A stretch of 64,000 nucleotides of DNA, from the NCBI GenBank assembly GCA_030512335.1, contig JAULSU010000002.1, positions 5,394,001-5,458,000 on the forward strand, read 5' to 3'. The notes beneath the pieces were generated by a model. That model did no database searches. It was not told the DNA's origin and worked only from the letters and a program-made list of their open reading frames with translations. Shown in pieces: positions 21,528 to 34,174 of the stretch. The stretch comes from Immersiella caudata. Taxonomy: Eukaryota; Ascomycota; Sordariomycetes; Sordariales; Lasiosphaeriaceae. Each line of letters starts with the position of its first letter. Position 1 is the stretch's first letter. The translations under genes and the position numbers were made by a program.

Positions 21528-23228
21528 ATGTTCCGCCGCGCTCGTCTCGTCTTCTTGTTCGCCGCTATCTTTCTCATTACTCTGCGCTTCTACAGCCAAC
21601 GACGCAGCATCTTGGACGTCACGGAAGGAAAAACCTCGGGGCCATGGCGTGAGGAATGGGGATCTCCTATCAAGAAGGCTCACTCCAAGGGCGCGAATGA
21701 CAGCACCCACGATAAATCAGAAGAATACGTCAACTACCTTCGCGTCCTCCACCGAAAACATGGTCTCACCAACGACGTCCCCTTCCTCGCCCGCCGAATC
21801 ACGCCCAAACACGCCTCCTCTCCTCTCAAGTCCCGGCCCTCCCTGACCCAGCTCAAAACCCCCCTCCTCAAAACCCCCATCTCTTTCACCCGCGCCCGCC
21901 TCGACAACGACAACCTCCGCCTCCCCTCCCACCCCGACATCGCCCCCCTCGTTCTCCCCATCGCCCGCACTGGCCCCAATCCCCACCCCCGCTCCATCGA
22001 CGCTTCCTCCCTTCTCTTCGCCATCTCCACCACCTACGCCCGTCTCACCTACGCCAACAACGCCCTCCTCCACGACTGGGCCGCGTGGCTAACCGACGGC
22101 CACTCCACCTCCAACGGCGCCAGTCTCGTCCTCACACTCCACGGCGCCTCCGAATCCCAACTCACCACCATCCGCCACGAGCTCCAACACCTCGGCATAA
22201 CCGCTACCGTGTCCGTCTCCGCTGAAGGTGACACTGATGCAGGCGGACGCTACGCACAGCTCGTCCAGCAAATGATGCGCCAGCGACACCGCGAGCCGAA
22301 CCGTAAGTGGTTTGCCCTCGTCGACGACGACGTCTTCTTCCCCTGCCTTAACCGTCTACTTTCGCGCTTGGCTGTATTCGATACCACCCAGACGCACTAC
22401 GTTGGTGTCCCCTCGGAACGCGCCGATTGGGTTATCGAACGTGGCGTGGCCATGACGTATGGCGGTGGTGCTGTATTCATGACACCTTCAATGCTGGATA
22501 TGGCCGGTCAACTTTTGTGTCTGCAATATACTAAATCAGGGGGACAGACTGGTGGTGTGGACGAAGACGGGGGTATGTCGTGGGATGAAGGGCTATACGA
22601 GTGCGTAGCGCGGAATATGCCGGATGTCAAGATGGATGTACTCCCGGGGCTGTTCTCACCTACGAGAGGGCAAGGCGGGGACGCGGAGAGAGACGTGCAG
22701 AGAGGCGGCGGGTACGGCAGCGGGTCGTTGCCGTTGGCGCTGCACCGGTATCGGAATTACCATCGTTTTGAAGCCGGACACGGGCATGCGGTAGCCTCGG
22801 CGTGCGGGGAGGAGTGTTTCTTGCAGAGATTTCTGTTCAAGGATGGGTGGGTTTTGGTGAATGGGTATACGCTTACGAGATATGACGGGGGAGTTTCAGC
22901 GGTGAAGGTGAAGGCGGCAAAAAAGGCTAAGGAGGGTGGGGAAGGGGGTGTCAAGGCGGGGGAGAAGTTGAGGATTGTGGATGAGGAGGAGGATAAGGAG
23001 AGGCATGCGTTGCAGTGGAAGGGGAAAAAGAAGACGTGGCGGTTGTTTGATTCGAGGATACGGGAGGATGGGGAGGTGTGGCAGGTGTATGTGAATCGGA
23101 AAGGGGGGGGGAATGCAGTGAGCGGGGATGTGGACGACAGGAGGCCGGGGGATATGGTGCACCACGAGGAGGAGGAGAAGTCGGATGTGGATTCGGCGAT
23201 ACTGTTAGTTTGGGAACCTGAGAAGTAG
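21528..23228 (+). CDS. Fringe-like GT31-type glycosyltransferase
   Basis: A single exon from ATG 21528 gives 566 residues. A basic start (MFRRAR) followed by one hydrophobic segment (LVFLFAAIFLITLRF) marks a type II Golgi membrane protein. The catalytic domain shows the metal-binding DDD triad (WFALVDDDVFFP, ~residue 265), then YVGVPSERADW and the conserved GGGAVFMTPSM loop, as in Fringe/DUF604 proteins of glycosyltransferase family 31. Transfer of a sugar to secreted or cell-surface glycans is inferred; donor and acceptor are unknown. After ~residue 460 the tail is rich in Lys/Glu/Gly with poor family similarity, coded by G-rich DNA. Confidence 0.85.
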   Translation: MFRRARLVFLFAAIFLITLRFYSQRRSILDVTEGKTSGPWREEWGSPIKKAHSKGANDSTHDKSEEYVNYLRVLHRKHGLTNDVPFLARRITPKHASSPLKSRPSLTQLKTPLLKTPISFTRARLDNDNLRLPSHPDIAPLVLPIARTGPNPHPRSIDASSLLFAISTTYARLTYANNALLHDWAAWLTDGHSTSNGASLVLTLHGASESQLTTIRHELQHLGITATVSVSAEGDTDAGGRYAQLVQQMMRQRHREPNRKWFALVDDDVFFPCLNRLLSRLAVFDTTQTHYVGVPSERADWVIERGVAMTYGGGAVFMTPSMLDMAGQLLCLQYTKSGGQTGGVDEDGGMSWDEGLYECVARNMPDVKMDVLPGLFSPTRGQGGDAERDVQRGGGYGSGSLPLALHRYRNYHRFEAGHGHAVASACGEECFLQRFLFKDGWVLVNGYTLTRYDGGVSAVKVKAAKKAKEGGEGGVKAGEKLRIVDEEEDKERHALQWKGKKKTWRLFDSRIREDGEVWQVYVNRKGGGNAVSGDVDDRRPGDMVHHEEEEKSDVDSAILLVWEPEK

Positions 23229-23927
23229 GGGGTTGCATACCTACGGAAGAAAATCGGAGGTGTGAAATATGAGGTTGTAGGAAATGAAGGATTGAAGAGC
23301 GATACCAGACACAGAGCACAAAGATATATGAAGGAATGGACTATGAGGTGATTGAGCAAGGTTACGGGAATACCGAACGGGATCGAAAAATGATGAGATA
23401 GTGGCCAAAGGATGAAGTAACTCGTCAACTGGCATGTTGAATGGTCCGCTGAATTCTCTATCAAAGAATCGAACTAATGTAATTTCCCAAAACCTGGGCC
23501 GATGGCCATGGCAACGCGTTTGCGTCGTTGAAGTTTCTCCCTTCAACATGACTTCCATCCTCCTCCCTTATGCAGCGCTGTACCCTTTCCACATGCGAAT
23601 GCTGGTGTGACCTATCCCGCGACTACCAGCTATTCTGTGTCGCTCAACCCACTCGAGGCGAGCGGTCTAACCATGATTCATTACGATATCTACATCCTCC
23701 AAAACTTCGCGGGGTTTATTTCCTCCAATATCGTTTTCGCCCTAACTCTAAGATGTGGTCGCGTCGCGCGCTGAGTTTCCCTGTTACAACCCTTCTCCGC
23801 CACCTTTGAATATTGAACTATCCCAGCCTATAAGCATCTAGAGATGTTTGAGACACGGGGAAGGTCGGACCACCAGACTCAGTATTATCTCACAGGATGC
23901 CGTGGGCAAGACTCAACCACATGCCTC
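23229..23927. other. intergenic between convergent genes
   Basis: About 700 bases between the 3' ends of the Fringe-like gene and MTR10. No domain-bearing frame is seen. Confidence 0.5.
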
Positions 23928-26900
23928 CTAGCCCGCAAAGTGGAAGCGAGCGGCCTCAAGCTGACCAAGCCCATCTCTAGGTGCAACATACCGACGGCGA
24001 TATGTGTTGGTAAAGTCCTGCAGAAGGGAACGTAGGCCCCGAAGCCCAGAGGAGTCCTGGCTCTGAAGCCTCTCTCTTATCTTGGTGAGTAGGCGATTGG
24101 CCTCCGCTGGAGCCACTGTACCTGCTGGGAGTATTTGAATGGTCCGCTCCACCCATGTTGTAGTCTCGGTCGGAAGAAGCTCAAACATAGACAGGACAAC
24201 GGCGCTACCGTCGGCAAAGCAGTCACGTGGGAAGGTAATCATCATGCCAGCCAGTGTCTGCTTGACGAGTGCCTCACCGTGTGTTGTCAAGAGCTGTCGT
24301 ACGATCTGCCGAAGCTGCGCGTTGGCCTGGTGGTCGCCAGAACCGGCGGGGTTATTTCCACCGTACGTGAGAAGATCCCGAAGATAGTGCAGTGCTGCCG
24401 ACACGGGCTCCTGCTTCTCCAGAGTGAGGGCGGAAATAGCAGCTTGGAAGATAGGCGTGAACAGCGGAGACGGGATCAGCTTGTGTGGGTAGTAAAGGAG
24501 GGCATCGATGAGAAGGCGGTAGAAATCCTCAATGACGTCCGGAAGATCGATGGGCAGCACCTCGCTCATCATCCGAAGCATGTTGGTTGCCTGCGCCTCA
24601 AAGAACATGTAGATGTTTTCTGCCGTTCCCTCATCTACGTGCTCACGATCTTCCGAGAACTCTCGCAAGATAGCACTCGTCGCCCAGAGGAAGCACCCCT
24701 GCTTTGACCTTGCGAACCCTTGAGCAAGGTTGTCGGCCAATGCTGGCAGCAAGGGCGACATGGCAGTTCTGTAGGAAATGATCATGAACCGCCAGCATCG
24801 ACAAACCCTCTCACAGATGGGGACGAAGTCGATGAAGTTTCCGAGGATGGTTGAGAGGATCGGGAACACCTCCTCCCAATACTTAACTGCTGGGTTGGGA
24901 GCACCGCCAGTGACGTAAGGGATCACTTGCTGGGCGAAATGTGTCAGAAGGTTAATATGATCTTCGGTTGGATGTCAGCCCAGAACAGGTTCGTTGGGGG
25001 GATTGGGATGAACTCACCAGCAAGATCCAGCTTTGCCTTCTCGTCCGTAGCATTGTTTGCCTTCACCATCAGCCGCTGCACCAGAGGGTCACAGTACACC
25101 TTAAGGAGCCTGTAGACATCCTCGGCCTTTTGGGCACCGACGACAGTCGCCACACCCTCTGTCATCTCTTCCTTGCTGGCCTCGGGAAGCTTATCAAGGA
25201 TCTGGTCGTAGAATACCTGAAGCTGGCTAACCTGGGGTCCAAGGAGATCCTTGCAGTCGACGCAGAAATACTTGAAAGCCTGAGCTGCAGCACGGAGAAT
25301 CTCCTGGGACTCGGTCTGGAAAGATGCGACGATGTACTGGAACTGTGGTTCAAGAGATTCGGGGTGTGCCGCAGTCCATTCCGTGTACCGGCCGAAGACC
25401 ATGATGGCTGCGAATCGAAGCTTTTCGTTGTTGACCGGCATCTGAACCAGCAGCGGCATAATCTGCGGCAGTACGGTGCTTTCCTCCTTGTCGACCATGC
25501 GTCCCATGGCTCGCATCGCGAAAAGGGGCGCCTCGAGAGACTGCCAATGGGGGACAGCTGTCGCGGTGGCTTGGCTGCCGTACTTTTGGTGCCAGGTTTT
25601 GATGGAATTGAGGACGAGAGTCAGGCATTCTGTGACACCCATTACCTCGCACGCGTCCTTGAGTGTATCCCCCATGTGGTGGCGGAACTCGCGGAACTTT
25701 TCCTCCTGCTCTCTGTCGCCCTCGAAAAGGTCGAGCTGGTTCGGGTCGTCGGACTCGGGGTACTCCAGGTGCTTGAGGAGAATGGTGACCAGCTGGGTGA
25801 AGACATCCACCAGTTGCAACCTCGCGTCCATGTAGTGACCCAGGGTCAGGTACTGCTTGAGCTCGTACCAGAATGCGAAAGTATAGTGAATGACGTCCCG
25901 CTCCTTGTCCAACGCGCAGCACTCGAGCAGCGCGTCAACCAGGGGTCGGAAGTGCTGAGGCTCACGAGCGACAGCCAGCGTCCACGAATCACCAGCGTCC
26001 GCAAACACCCTCGTGATAGCCTTGAAACCATCAATATCATCTTCTTCAACCAGCTTTCGGATGCGCGGTCTGAGCTCGAGCACACGAGGCAGAAGAACTT
26101 GAATCGTGTCGACGCTCTCGTCCACATCCTTTGTCTCCCGGCACATCACCCCAAGACACTCAGCAGCCGCTTGAAGGGAGTTGTCGTCCGACAGTCCATT
26201 CATAACGGAATTCAGGAGGGGAGAGTTGACGATGACGCTGACTGGAACCTCGCGAAGCCAGGATGTGATGCATTCGAAGAGCTGGGGATTTGTTGCCGCG
26301 GCAGCTGGTGGAGGTTAGCACATCTCTACCAAGATCCGATACCCAAGGGTACTTACGGGATGACTGTGAATAGTTGATAAGCAGTTGGACAACCTGCTCA
26401 GCATTGTCGGCAAGCAGCTCTGATGTCCTCTGCGCGAGATCTTCTTCCTGTCATGACCGAATTAGAGACTGATCCTAGGCCGATCCCACCGCAACGGAAA
26501 TCGAGGCTGAAACAAAGGCGCGCCGCAGTGTTTCGATCCACGTACAGACAAGGTGATTTTGCGGCCCTCTGTGACCTCTTCGGGGAGAACTCGCAGGAAA
26601 TCCAGTATGCAGGCATGGCTGGCGACATCGTTTCCCAGGCTAGAAACCACGGTAGGCAAGACGTCCTTCCATGTCTGCATCTGAATCGCAAGAATCGCAA
26701 GGCAAACGCAGAGCTGAACCCTGACGGGCTTTGGGCCAGGCGCAAACTTCTTGAGCAAGACCAGAATCTGGCTGCGGAGACCTGGGAGATCGCTCTCGGA
26801 TATCTGTGTCGCAAGATCGTACGTAATCTTTCCCCGAGCGTCAGTATTTCCTCTCGCCTGCAGCTAGAGTGGCTGCCTCTCGTACCTTTCCCTTCAGTGT

Positions 26901-27169
26901 TGTCGCAGCGAAAAGTTGCGCCTCGGGTTCCGTCGACGTTTGCAGGATGGTGATGGTCGTTGTCCAGGCATCTTTCTAGGAGCTGTTTAGCAGCCCATCG
27001 CAGCATGCGATTGCGGCCGGCGCGATAAGGCAAAACGTACCGACTTCTGAAACTTGCCCAGGTAGTCCATCGCAGCCTGCTTCTTCCCTGAGTCCGTGGC
27101 CCTCATCGTCGACATGGCGGCGAGGACATTGGCGACCGAAAAGTCGCCGGGCACCCCGTTGGAAGCCAT
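23928..27169 (-). CDS. MTR10: importin-beta family nuclear import receptor (Mtr10/transportin-3)
   Basis: Six exons on the minus strand (27041-27169, 26886-26975, 26546-26827, 26357-26447, 25018-26304, 23928-24925) give 958 residues, close to yeast Mtr10 (972). The start MASNGVPGDFSVANVLAAM is followed by the importin-beta N-terminal region (DAWTTTITILQTS, EAQLFAATTLKGK) and HEAT-like repeats to the end (for example LRFAAIMVFGRYTEW, LRAAAQAFKYFC, QLRQIVRQLLTTHGEAL). The protein imports SR/RGG-type RNA-binding proteins such as Npl3 in yeast. The last intron is in frame only with an unusual CAAG acceptor at 24926-24927, so that junction is less certain. It is head-to-head with SmE, with 648 bp between start codons. 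Confidence 0.92.
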
Positions 27170-27817
27170 GGTGGATGGTTCAAGGCGGCTCCCAGAATGA
27201 AGGATCCGGGACGGAACGTTGCGTTTTGTGCGAGAGCTTGGAGATAGGTGCAGCTGCAAACAAAATGCGCGAGCCCCGCCTTCGGCAACCGCGTTCAATA
27301 CCAAGGTACCTTCGCGCGGGGAAGGAAACTTTGAAGGGGGCGTGGAGCCGGACGCGCTGGTGTGGGTTGGCGCTTCTTTCAGCAGTGGAAGCTTTGTATT
27401 TGGGCTCTCAGTAAGGAAATTATGAGAGAGCGACTGGTGGTTTAGCAGATAGATTGCAAAGTTGGTGAATTCTGGAGGGGCGCTTCTTGGAAAATAATAA
27501 ATGACTGACGCAGCAAAGGTCAGGCAGCTGGGAGTCCAACACCGCCCCGCCTTTCGTTGGCCCTCCCACCAAAGACAGGGGTGGTCTGCCTGTGGGCCCG
27601 TGTGAGGCTCTGATAGCGGGGGGTTGTGGCTTGACACGGTGAAATGCCCGGCGCACGGACCAACACCGAACTGCCCATGAATTTCCAGAGGCCCCTTGAT
27701 TGAATCTAGGTGCGTGCGAGAGACAAACTTCAAGACGCGAATCCCTTCTCGCCCTTTCTCGCCCTCGCATCTAGCCAGTCTCCCGAAAAAGAACGTACCC
27801 ACCCCCAGGCGATCAAG
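27170..27817. promoter_or_regulatory. shared divergent promoter region MTR10 / SmE
   Basis: 648 bp separate the ATGs of two divergent housekeeping genes. Both core promoters must lie here. No TATA-like site stands out, and no gene is seen in the interval. Confidence 0.55.
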
Positions 27818-28267
27818 ATGACCGGTCGAGGTGGTGGCGGTGGTCGCCGTGTTCTTCTTCCCCCAATCAACTTTCTGTTCCGCCTCCTCCAACAACGGAC
27901 GACGGTGCAAATCTGGCTATACGAACAGCTGTCCATTCGCATCATCGGTACTATCCGCGTACGTAGCTACTTTTGGAGATACAAGTAGGATGCTAACCAT
28001 CAGTTTAGGGATTTGACGAGTTCATGAACTTGGTTGTGAGTCGCCCCGAGCATCGCAATGCGCCGAGTTCAGAGGTTAACCGAGTGCAAGATCGACGATG
28101 CGATCGAGGTGAAGCAGATCACCAAGACCAACGACACCGAGACGAAAAGGCATCTTGGGGTAGGCGCACTACAATGGGCTGGCCAAGGGCGCACACGGCT
28201 AACAGGAAGACAGCAAATTCTCCTCAAGGGCGACAACGTGTCGCTTATCCAGAGCTTGTCGACATGA
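27818..28267 (+). CDS. SME1: small nuclear ribonucleoprotein E (SmE)
   Basis: Four exons (27818-27958, 28009-28035, 28091-28159, 28214-28267) encode 96 residues. Introns are 50, 55 and 54 nt. After a Gly-rich start, PPINFLFRLLQQRTTVQIWL and IRIIGTIRGFDEFMNLV form the Sm1 motif, and ILLKGDNVSLIQSL is Sm2, both typical of SmE. It is a core subunit of the seven-member Sm ring of spliceosomal U snRNPs. Exon 2 is only 27 nt. Intron 2 uses a CAAG acceptor, giving NLV-IDDAIEV, which matches the family (NLV-DDAEE). The gene converges with the folate gene, 131 bp apart. Confidence 0.95.
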
Positions 28268-28398
28268 ACCTGAATTATTACGGCACGGATGGACATGGGA
28301 TTGATGTGTTTGAGTACCTACGGCAAAAGGTTGCGAAAGAGGGCTCGAAAAGGGAACAGCGGCTCAGGCGCAAGGCGACCGATAGGTTCGGGATGGGA

Positions 28399-29200
28399 TC
28401 ATGCTGTTTTATTCTCAGTGGGGCTTTCAACGTCGCCGTTCCCGAGTACCAAGCCATCAAGAGGCTGATCTAAGGGTCCAACAGGTACCGACCCCTCAGA
28501 AGGAGAGGCCAAGAATTGTTCAGACAGGGCTAAGCCAAAAAGCAATACAGGATGTTCCTGCATTCCCAGCGCTGAAAGCTTCGCCTTGTGCAGATTGATG
28601 AAGTAGTCGTAAAAGCCTTTTCCGTGCCCAAGTCGCCTGATAGCACCGCTCTTGGGATCCCTGTCGAATGCGACGCCGGGCATCAGGATGAGGTCGAGAT
28701 AAGTCTGGTCGGAGTGCTGAGCATCCGGCCCGCCAAATATCCTCTGCCGCTCGTAAACCGTTGTTGGGTCGATACTTGGAATTCCCCATCGATCTGGCTT
28801 CAGAGACTCGTAGTCGCGAAGGTCCTTGAGGCGGACCATGTCCATCACTCGCGCTGGTAGATCAGGCGACGGGAGTGGGTTCTTGTGGAGATACGGGACA
28901 AACACCTCCTTCCCAGACTCAAGCGCATCCCGCACAATAGCGTCTGTTTGGATTTCCCCGCTCGGCATGGAGAGGTACACACTGATGCGCTTTGCTTCGG
29001 TATACGGCTTGAACGTTTTCAACGTCTTCGACACGATGGAGCCTGTTACAATGTTTAGCCAACGAAAAGCCTGTGGAGCCAGTCATACTTTGCGATATGG
29101 CAGACTCGTAGGAGATTGCGCCCAGCTTCTGCTTCATGAGCGATCGAAGCTGTTGCTTCGCCACATTCAACGATGCCATTGAGGACTGCTCTTCGACCAT
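28399..29200 (-). CDS. FAU1: 5-formyltetrahydrofolate cyclo-ligase
   Basis: Two exons (29089-29200, 28399-29042) across a 46-nt intron give 251 residues from ATG 29200; ATG 29179 (MASLNVAKQQL) would give 244 and is the more typical family start. Blocks: AKQQLRSLMKQKL at the N-terminus, the substrate-binding segment RISVYLSMPSGEIQT, the phosphate/ATP site region EVFVPYL, LILMPGVAFD, and the ATP-binding signature RRLGHGKGFYDYF (family GxGxGYYD). The enzyme (EC 6.3.3.2) converts 5-formyl-THF to 5,10-methenyl-THF in one-carbon metabolism. It acts alone and is usually cytosolic or mitochondrial in fungi. Confidence 0.94.
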
Positions 29201-30133
29201 AACCAGCTAACAAATTGACGACTCTGGATGATCAGGTGAGACGTCAGGAGGCTAAGAAGTCTGCCTCGTCACCTGATTGGCGCGTGGCAGAGAGACTCTC
29301 GTTCTCTAGAGGCAACTCCAACCTCTAACCTAGCCCCCCAGTCCGGTTTCCGGACCCCAGAGGCTGATGCCCCACCACGACGCTGCCCGACCACGAGGTT
29401 GGCGTTGGTGCAGAGTTGGCGGAAGCGGCCAATCTAAGCACACCCTAATAAGACTGAGTAGCTCGTCCAAACGACAGGAGGCTGACAGAGAGTGTAAGAA
29501 GTGTTGGAACCGGGGTCTGCTGCAGCGCGGGCTGGTGGTGCAGACGGGAAGGTGTGGGCGCAGTGCGACCACCAATGGCCGAACCTTAAAAGCTATGTGC
29601 CGTACATACCTAACCTTATCTAATCCATCTAATCAGCGCGCCCTCTGGCTACAGTATGTACGCCCGCTTCCGTCACTCGCACTTGTTAGACCCCTGCAAG
29701 CTGGATCGACATGCGCCGTGACGCCCGCTTCGACATCCTGGTCGGCGGGCGTCCCCGCTAATAATGCCACAGGGCATCCCACTGCTGCAGCAAGTGGCAA
29801 TGCAAGCTTCAACATCAACGATTCCACTCCCAGCCCTGATTTTGTTCCACTCGCACCACGGCAGTTTACAGGCAAACCTGTGTCCCCGCGTACCAAGGTT
29901 GCAGTCAGAGTAATCCCCGGTGAGAATCTAGTGGCCGACGCCGTAAGACGGAGCAACCCAGCCCTCAGCGAAAGCCATCCATTTTTGCCAAAGTGCACGG
30001 CGTGGGAGCCGTTTTGGCGCAGGACCGAGGAGTCATCGAGCCGCCCTGCACATTCTGCCCACCTTGTCCGAGACAGGCAGGCAGCTCTCATACCTAGCCT
30101 AGGTGCTCCCCCTAGGCAAACACATCCACCCAT
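29201..30133. other. divergent intergenic region
   Basis: About 930 bases between the 5' ends of FAU1 (-) and the OPT transporter (+). Overlapping open frames are present on both strands with no recognisable domain. It should hold both promoters. Confidence 0.5.
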
Positions 30134-33100
30134 ATGACCTCCAATCGCAGCCGGCGCGCTTCGTCTGGCCCTTCTGACCCTTCCGACCCCCAAGCGGTCC
30201 CGCTCCGCTCTCTTGCGCCGAGCTCCGACTCTCCCACTTCGCGCCCCACGCCCATACCCGCCCCTGGGTTTCACCGCGGCACCGCGGCCCTAGACTCAGA
30301 CACAAATACCACAGCCGCGCCGCTCCAAGACGAGCCGATCCATCCACCAGACCCCAATGGCCCCCGGATGTCCTCCGCAGAAGACGCGACGGCTACCGTA
30401 TCCGTTCCGATGACCGAAGACCCACATCCCCTCCGCTACTCCGCCGGATTCAACAGTCCTTCTTATGGCGCCATGTCCCCATCCCGCCCCGCATCCCTCG
30501 ACAATGGCTCTGGCAGCAGGAGCAGCAGCAGCGGCGGCGCAACCACCCCGGCCGGGGGTTCTACCGAGACGAGTGAGCCTGCCGCCAGAGACTTTGCCTC
30601 AAGACGTCGAAGCGGGTCTCGCACCCGGTCCGCCCCGAGCAGGCGGTTTTCCCTCCCACCAGAGGAGTTGGGAAGCACCGCAGCAGTAGGCGGGCTCGAG
30701 GGGCGCTTCAGCACAGAAACATCCCTCTTGAACGACTTGATCGAAGGCCCCAGGTTGAGCGATGAAATCAGCGACGACGAGTCAATTGTCGCCTACTCGG
30801 ACGTGGAAGACGAAGAGAACCCGCCCGATAACTCCCCCTACTCCCAGGTCAGGGCCTCCGTTGCGCCCACTGACAACATCAACTTGTCCATAAACACTCC
30901 CCGAATGTGGATTTTGTCTATTTTATTCTCTTTTCTCGGATCATCGACGAATTTGTTCTTTTCTTTGAGATACCCCAGCGTTGCCATCACCCCGGTCATC
31001 GCCTTGTTACTGGTACATCCTCTTGGTCTTATGTGGGATTTCTTCCTTAAGCGGGGAGATGATCCCTCCGAGGAGTTCGTCGACGGCTTTCGCAATGACC
31101 ATGTCTCCTCCATGTCTCCAGACGATGCGCACATCGTCCCTTTGGAACGAAGAGGCCGGCTCGACCGGCTACGGCTCTGGCTCGCACAGGGTCGATGGAA
31201 CGAAAAGGAGCATAGCTGCGTCTACGTCAGCAGCAATGTGTCGTTTGGCTTTGCCTTTGCAACAGACGTCATCGTTGAGCAGACGCAGTTCTACAAGCAG
31301 GATGCGACCATCGTCTATCAGCTCCTGCTCACTCTCTCTACACAGATCCTTGGCTACACATTTGCCGGCCTCACCCGCCGGTTTCTTGTTAGACCGGCCG
31401 GTATGATCTGGCCAGGAACGCTCATGTCGGCGGCCATGTTTACCACACTGCACAAGGAGGAGAACAAACCGGCCAACGGCTGGCGCATCAGCAGATGGAA
31501 GTTCTTCTATGTTGTTTGGTTCACGTCGTTCATCTTCTACTTTCTCCCCGGGCTTTTGATGCCGGCTCTGAGTTACTTCAACGTCATTACCTGGTTTGCC
31601 CCGGACAATGTCGTTGTTGCAAACCTCTTCGGCGTCGTCTCTGGCCTGGGGTTGTTCCCGGTGACCTTCGACTGGGCTCAAATCGCCTACATTGGGTCAC
31701 CCCTCCTGACCCCTTTTTGGGCCGCCATGAACGTGGTCGCGGGTCTTGTGGTCGTTATGTGGATCATCGCACCGATCGCGTACTACAGCAACTGGTTGTA
31801 CTCGGCGTACATGCCTATCCTCTCGGCAGCCGTCTTTGATAACACAGGAAATGTGTACGACGTCAGCAAAGTTCTGACTAAGGACTTCCTCTTCGACAGG
31901 GAGGCGTACTCGAAGTACAGCAGGGTTTTCCTTCCCATCACTTACGTGCTGAGCTACGGAGTTCAGTTTGCTGGGCTCGCTGCACTTCTCACGCACACTA
32001 TTTGCTGGCACGGAAAGGATATCTGGACACAATGGAAGCGGTCACTGGACGAGACCAGCGGCGAGCCCAAAGCTGCCTATCAGCCAGTTTCGGGCGAGGC
32101 CGAGGGTATGTCCCGGTCCGCGAGCAATGGGGATCCACCCCAACTCAACACGGTCAGGTCGTCTCTGAGCATGGACAATCTGATGAGCCGAGAGGACGTA
32201 CACAACCGATTGATGAGGAGGTACAAGGATGCTCCTATGACGTGGTATCTAGCGACCTTCATCTCGATGTTGGCCATTGGAATATTCGTCGTCGAGTAGT
32301 AAGTACGCCTCTGTTGTTTGGCTGGTCCTGACATTGCTAACCCTTGCTAGCTACCCGATTCATCTGCCCTGGTACGGCTTGCTCCTCGCCTTGGGGATAT
32401 GCAGCATCCTGTTCATCCCAATTGGCATTATCATGGCTGTCACAAACCAGCACAGCAGCATCTACCTCATCTGCCAGCTTGTCGCGGGCGCCGTCTTCCC
32501 GGGTCGTCCGGTTGCCAACATGGTATTCGTCACTTACGGATACATCTCATCCGCCCAGGGCATCAAATTTGCCGCCGACCTCAAACTCGGCCATTACATG
32601 AAGATTCCCCCGCGCATCCTCTTCGCCGTCCAGATGGTCGCCACCATCGTATCCTCATTCACGCAAATCGGCGTACTGAACTGGATGTTCCGCAACGTCC
32701 CTGGGATCTGCACCCCCCAAGCCATCAACGGCTTCACCTGCCCCATCGCCCGCGTCCACTTCAACGGCTCCATCCTCTGGGGCGTCGTCGGCCCGGGCGA
32801 ATTCTTCGGCCCCAACGCCACCTACCGCGGCCTCGTCTGGGCTTTCGTCATTGGCGGCATCCTGCCCATCCCTCTATGGCTCTACGCTCGCAAGCGCCGC
32901 GACAGCATCGTCCGAAAGATCAACCTCCCGGTTCTCTTCGGCTCACTAGGCTGGATCCCGCCCGCCACAGGCCTCAACTTCTCCGTCTGGGCTGTGGTAT
33001 GCTACGTCTTCAACTATGTCATCAAAAACCGCGCGCAGGCCTGGTGGGCAAAGTACACCATGACGCTCAGCGCCGCACTGGACTCCGGCCTTGCCTTCGG

Positions 33101-33254
33101 CATCGTCGTGGTCTTCTTCGGGTTCATCTACCCTGGTGTAACCAAGGGATTTAGCTGGTGGGGAACGGAGGTCTACAAGCAGGGCTGCGACTGGCAGGCT
33201 TGTTCATACTTACCCGTACCCGAGGGTGGGAAATTTGGTCCGGGAAGTTGGTGA
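30134..33254 (+). CDS. oligopeptide transporter family (OPT) protein
   Basis: Two exons (30134-32298, 32351-33254) across a 52-nt intron encode 1022 residues. The first ~250 residues are Ser/Pro/Arg-rich and acidic near the end (SDDESIVAYSDVEDEEN), probably a cytosolic regulatory region. The rest is a multi-pass membrane domain of about 14-16 helices with OPT blocks: NTPRMWILSILFSFLGSSTN, KLGHYMKIPPRILFAVQMVA, FTCPIARVHFNGSILWGVVG, GPGEFFGPNATYRGLVWAF and IPLWLYARKR. OPT proteins are proton-coupled importers of small peptides, glutathione or metal chelates; the substrate here is unknown. The intron splits a Tyr codon in IFVVEYYPIHL. The stop codon lies inside the start of a GATGATGGT repeat. 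Confidence 0.92.
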
Positions 33255-33306
33255 TGGTGATGATGGTGATGATGGTGATGATGGTGATGATGGTGATGAT
33301 GGTGAT
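33253..33306 (+). repeat. GATGATGGT tandem microsatellite
   Basis: Five or more 9-base GATGATGGT units follow one GATGGT partial unit. The array begins within the OPT stop codon, so it forms the start of the 3' UTR. Confidence 0.9.
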
Positions 33307-34174
33307 ATGAGGAAACTGAAGGAAATGACTTGAATGTGGGATGGTTACGCTTATGGTTATGGATATAAGATTTTGTGCTTGGGTTTCTAATGCATTTGCA
33401 TTTGCTTGGCAGTTGGTGGAATTTTTGCTCCTTGGACTTTTGTTTGGTTTGGCTATTTGTTTTTACATAGCATCTGCGGCGCGTTAGATTTATACCAGTT
33501 TAGCTATTTGAAGATTTAAATTGCATAGATGCATTGGGTGCTCAAGCATGGGAAATCATTAGGGAGTCATTGAAACGGTGTCTCTTCCCGACTTTGGTGT
33601 GGGATGAAAAGAAAGGGGCTTCCGCTCCCGTGCGAAAACACGGTACCCAGAACAACAAAAATAACTTCAGCTAATACGGGCGGCATTAGCAATATGATAA
33701 GCGAAATTTTAAAAGGCGCTACTCGCATTCGAAAGGCCTTGTTCACATTGGAGGAGGCCTGATCAACATTAAACGATGCCTTTCCCAGGGTTAATACCGC
33801 TCGCCGCAGAGGTCAAACGGGCCCTTTGTTCTGGCCAGAGCCTTCGTACATACCGACGGGTCGTGTCACGTCTGTCGCGGCAGGGGTTTATGAATAATAA
33901 AATATGCCTATGTACCAACTATGAAATGTCCCGAGGTCGAGTCCCCTGAGACGAATTGCTCTGAGGCGAGCTCCGCCGAAATGGCGGCTCTTTGCGGGCC
34001 TTCGCAATGCCCGAATCCTGGACGTCGCCCTAAATCCGGCGTCAATCAAGCCCTTCCAAAATCACTGGATATCCGCGAGGTCAACCCCAACGCCATATAC
34101 CCGCCGTCCAAAACGCCACGCTTTGTTTCCTCAGGGAACCAAACCCAAAACAGATGTAGTATGCATGGCAGGAG
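33307..34174. other. intergenic between convergent genes
   Basis: About 870 bases between the 3' ends of the OPT transporter and the SLIP-GC-like GTPase. The first ~250 bases are T/G-rich and the middle is moderately AT-rich. No gene is seen. Confidence 0.5.

Noticed and set aside
24968..26377. 469-codon open frame on the + strand
   Set aside because: It is antisense to the conserved MTR10 exons and arises from their codon composition; no domain is seen.
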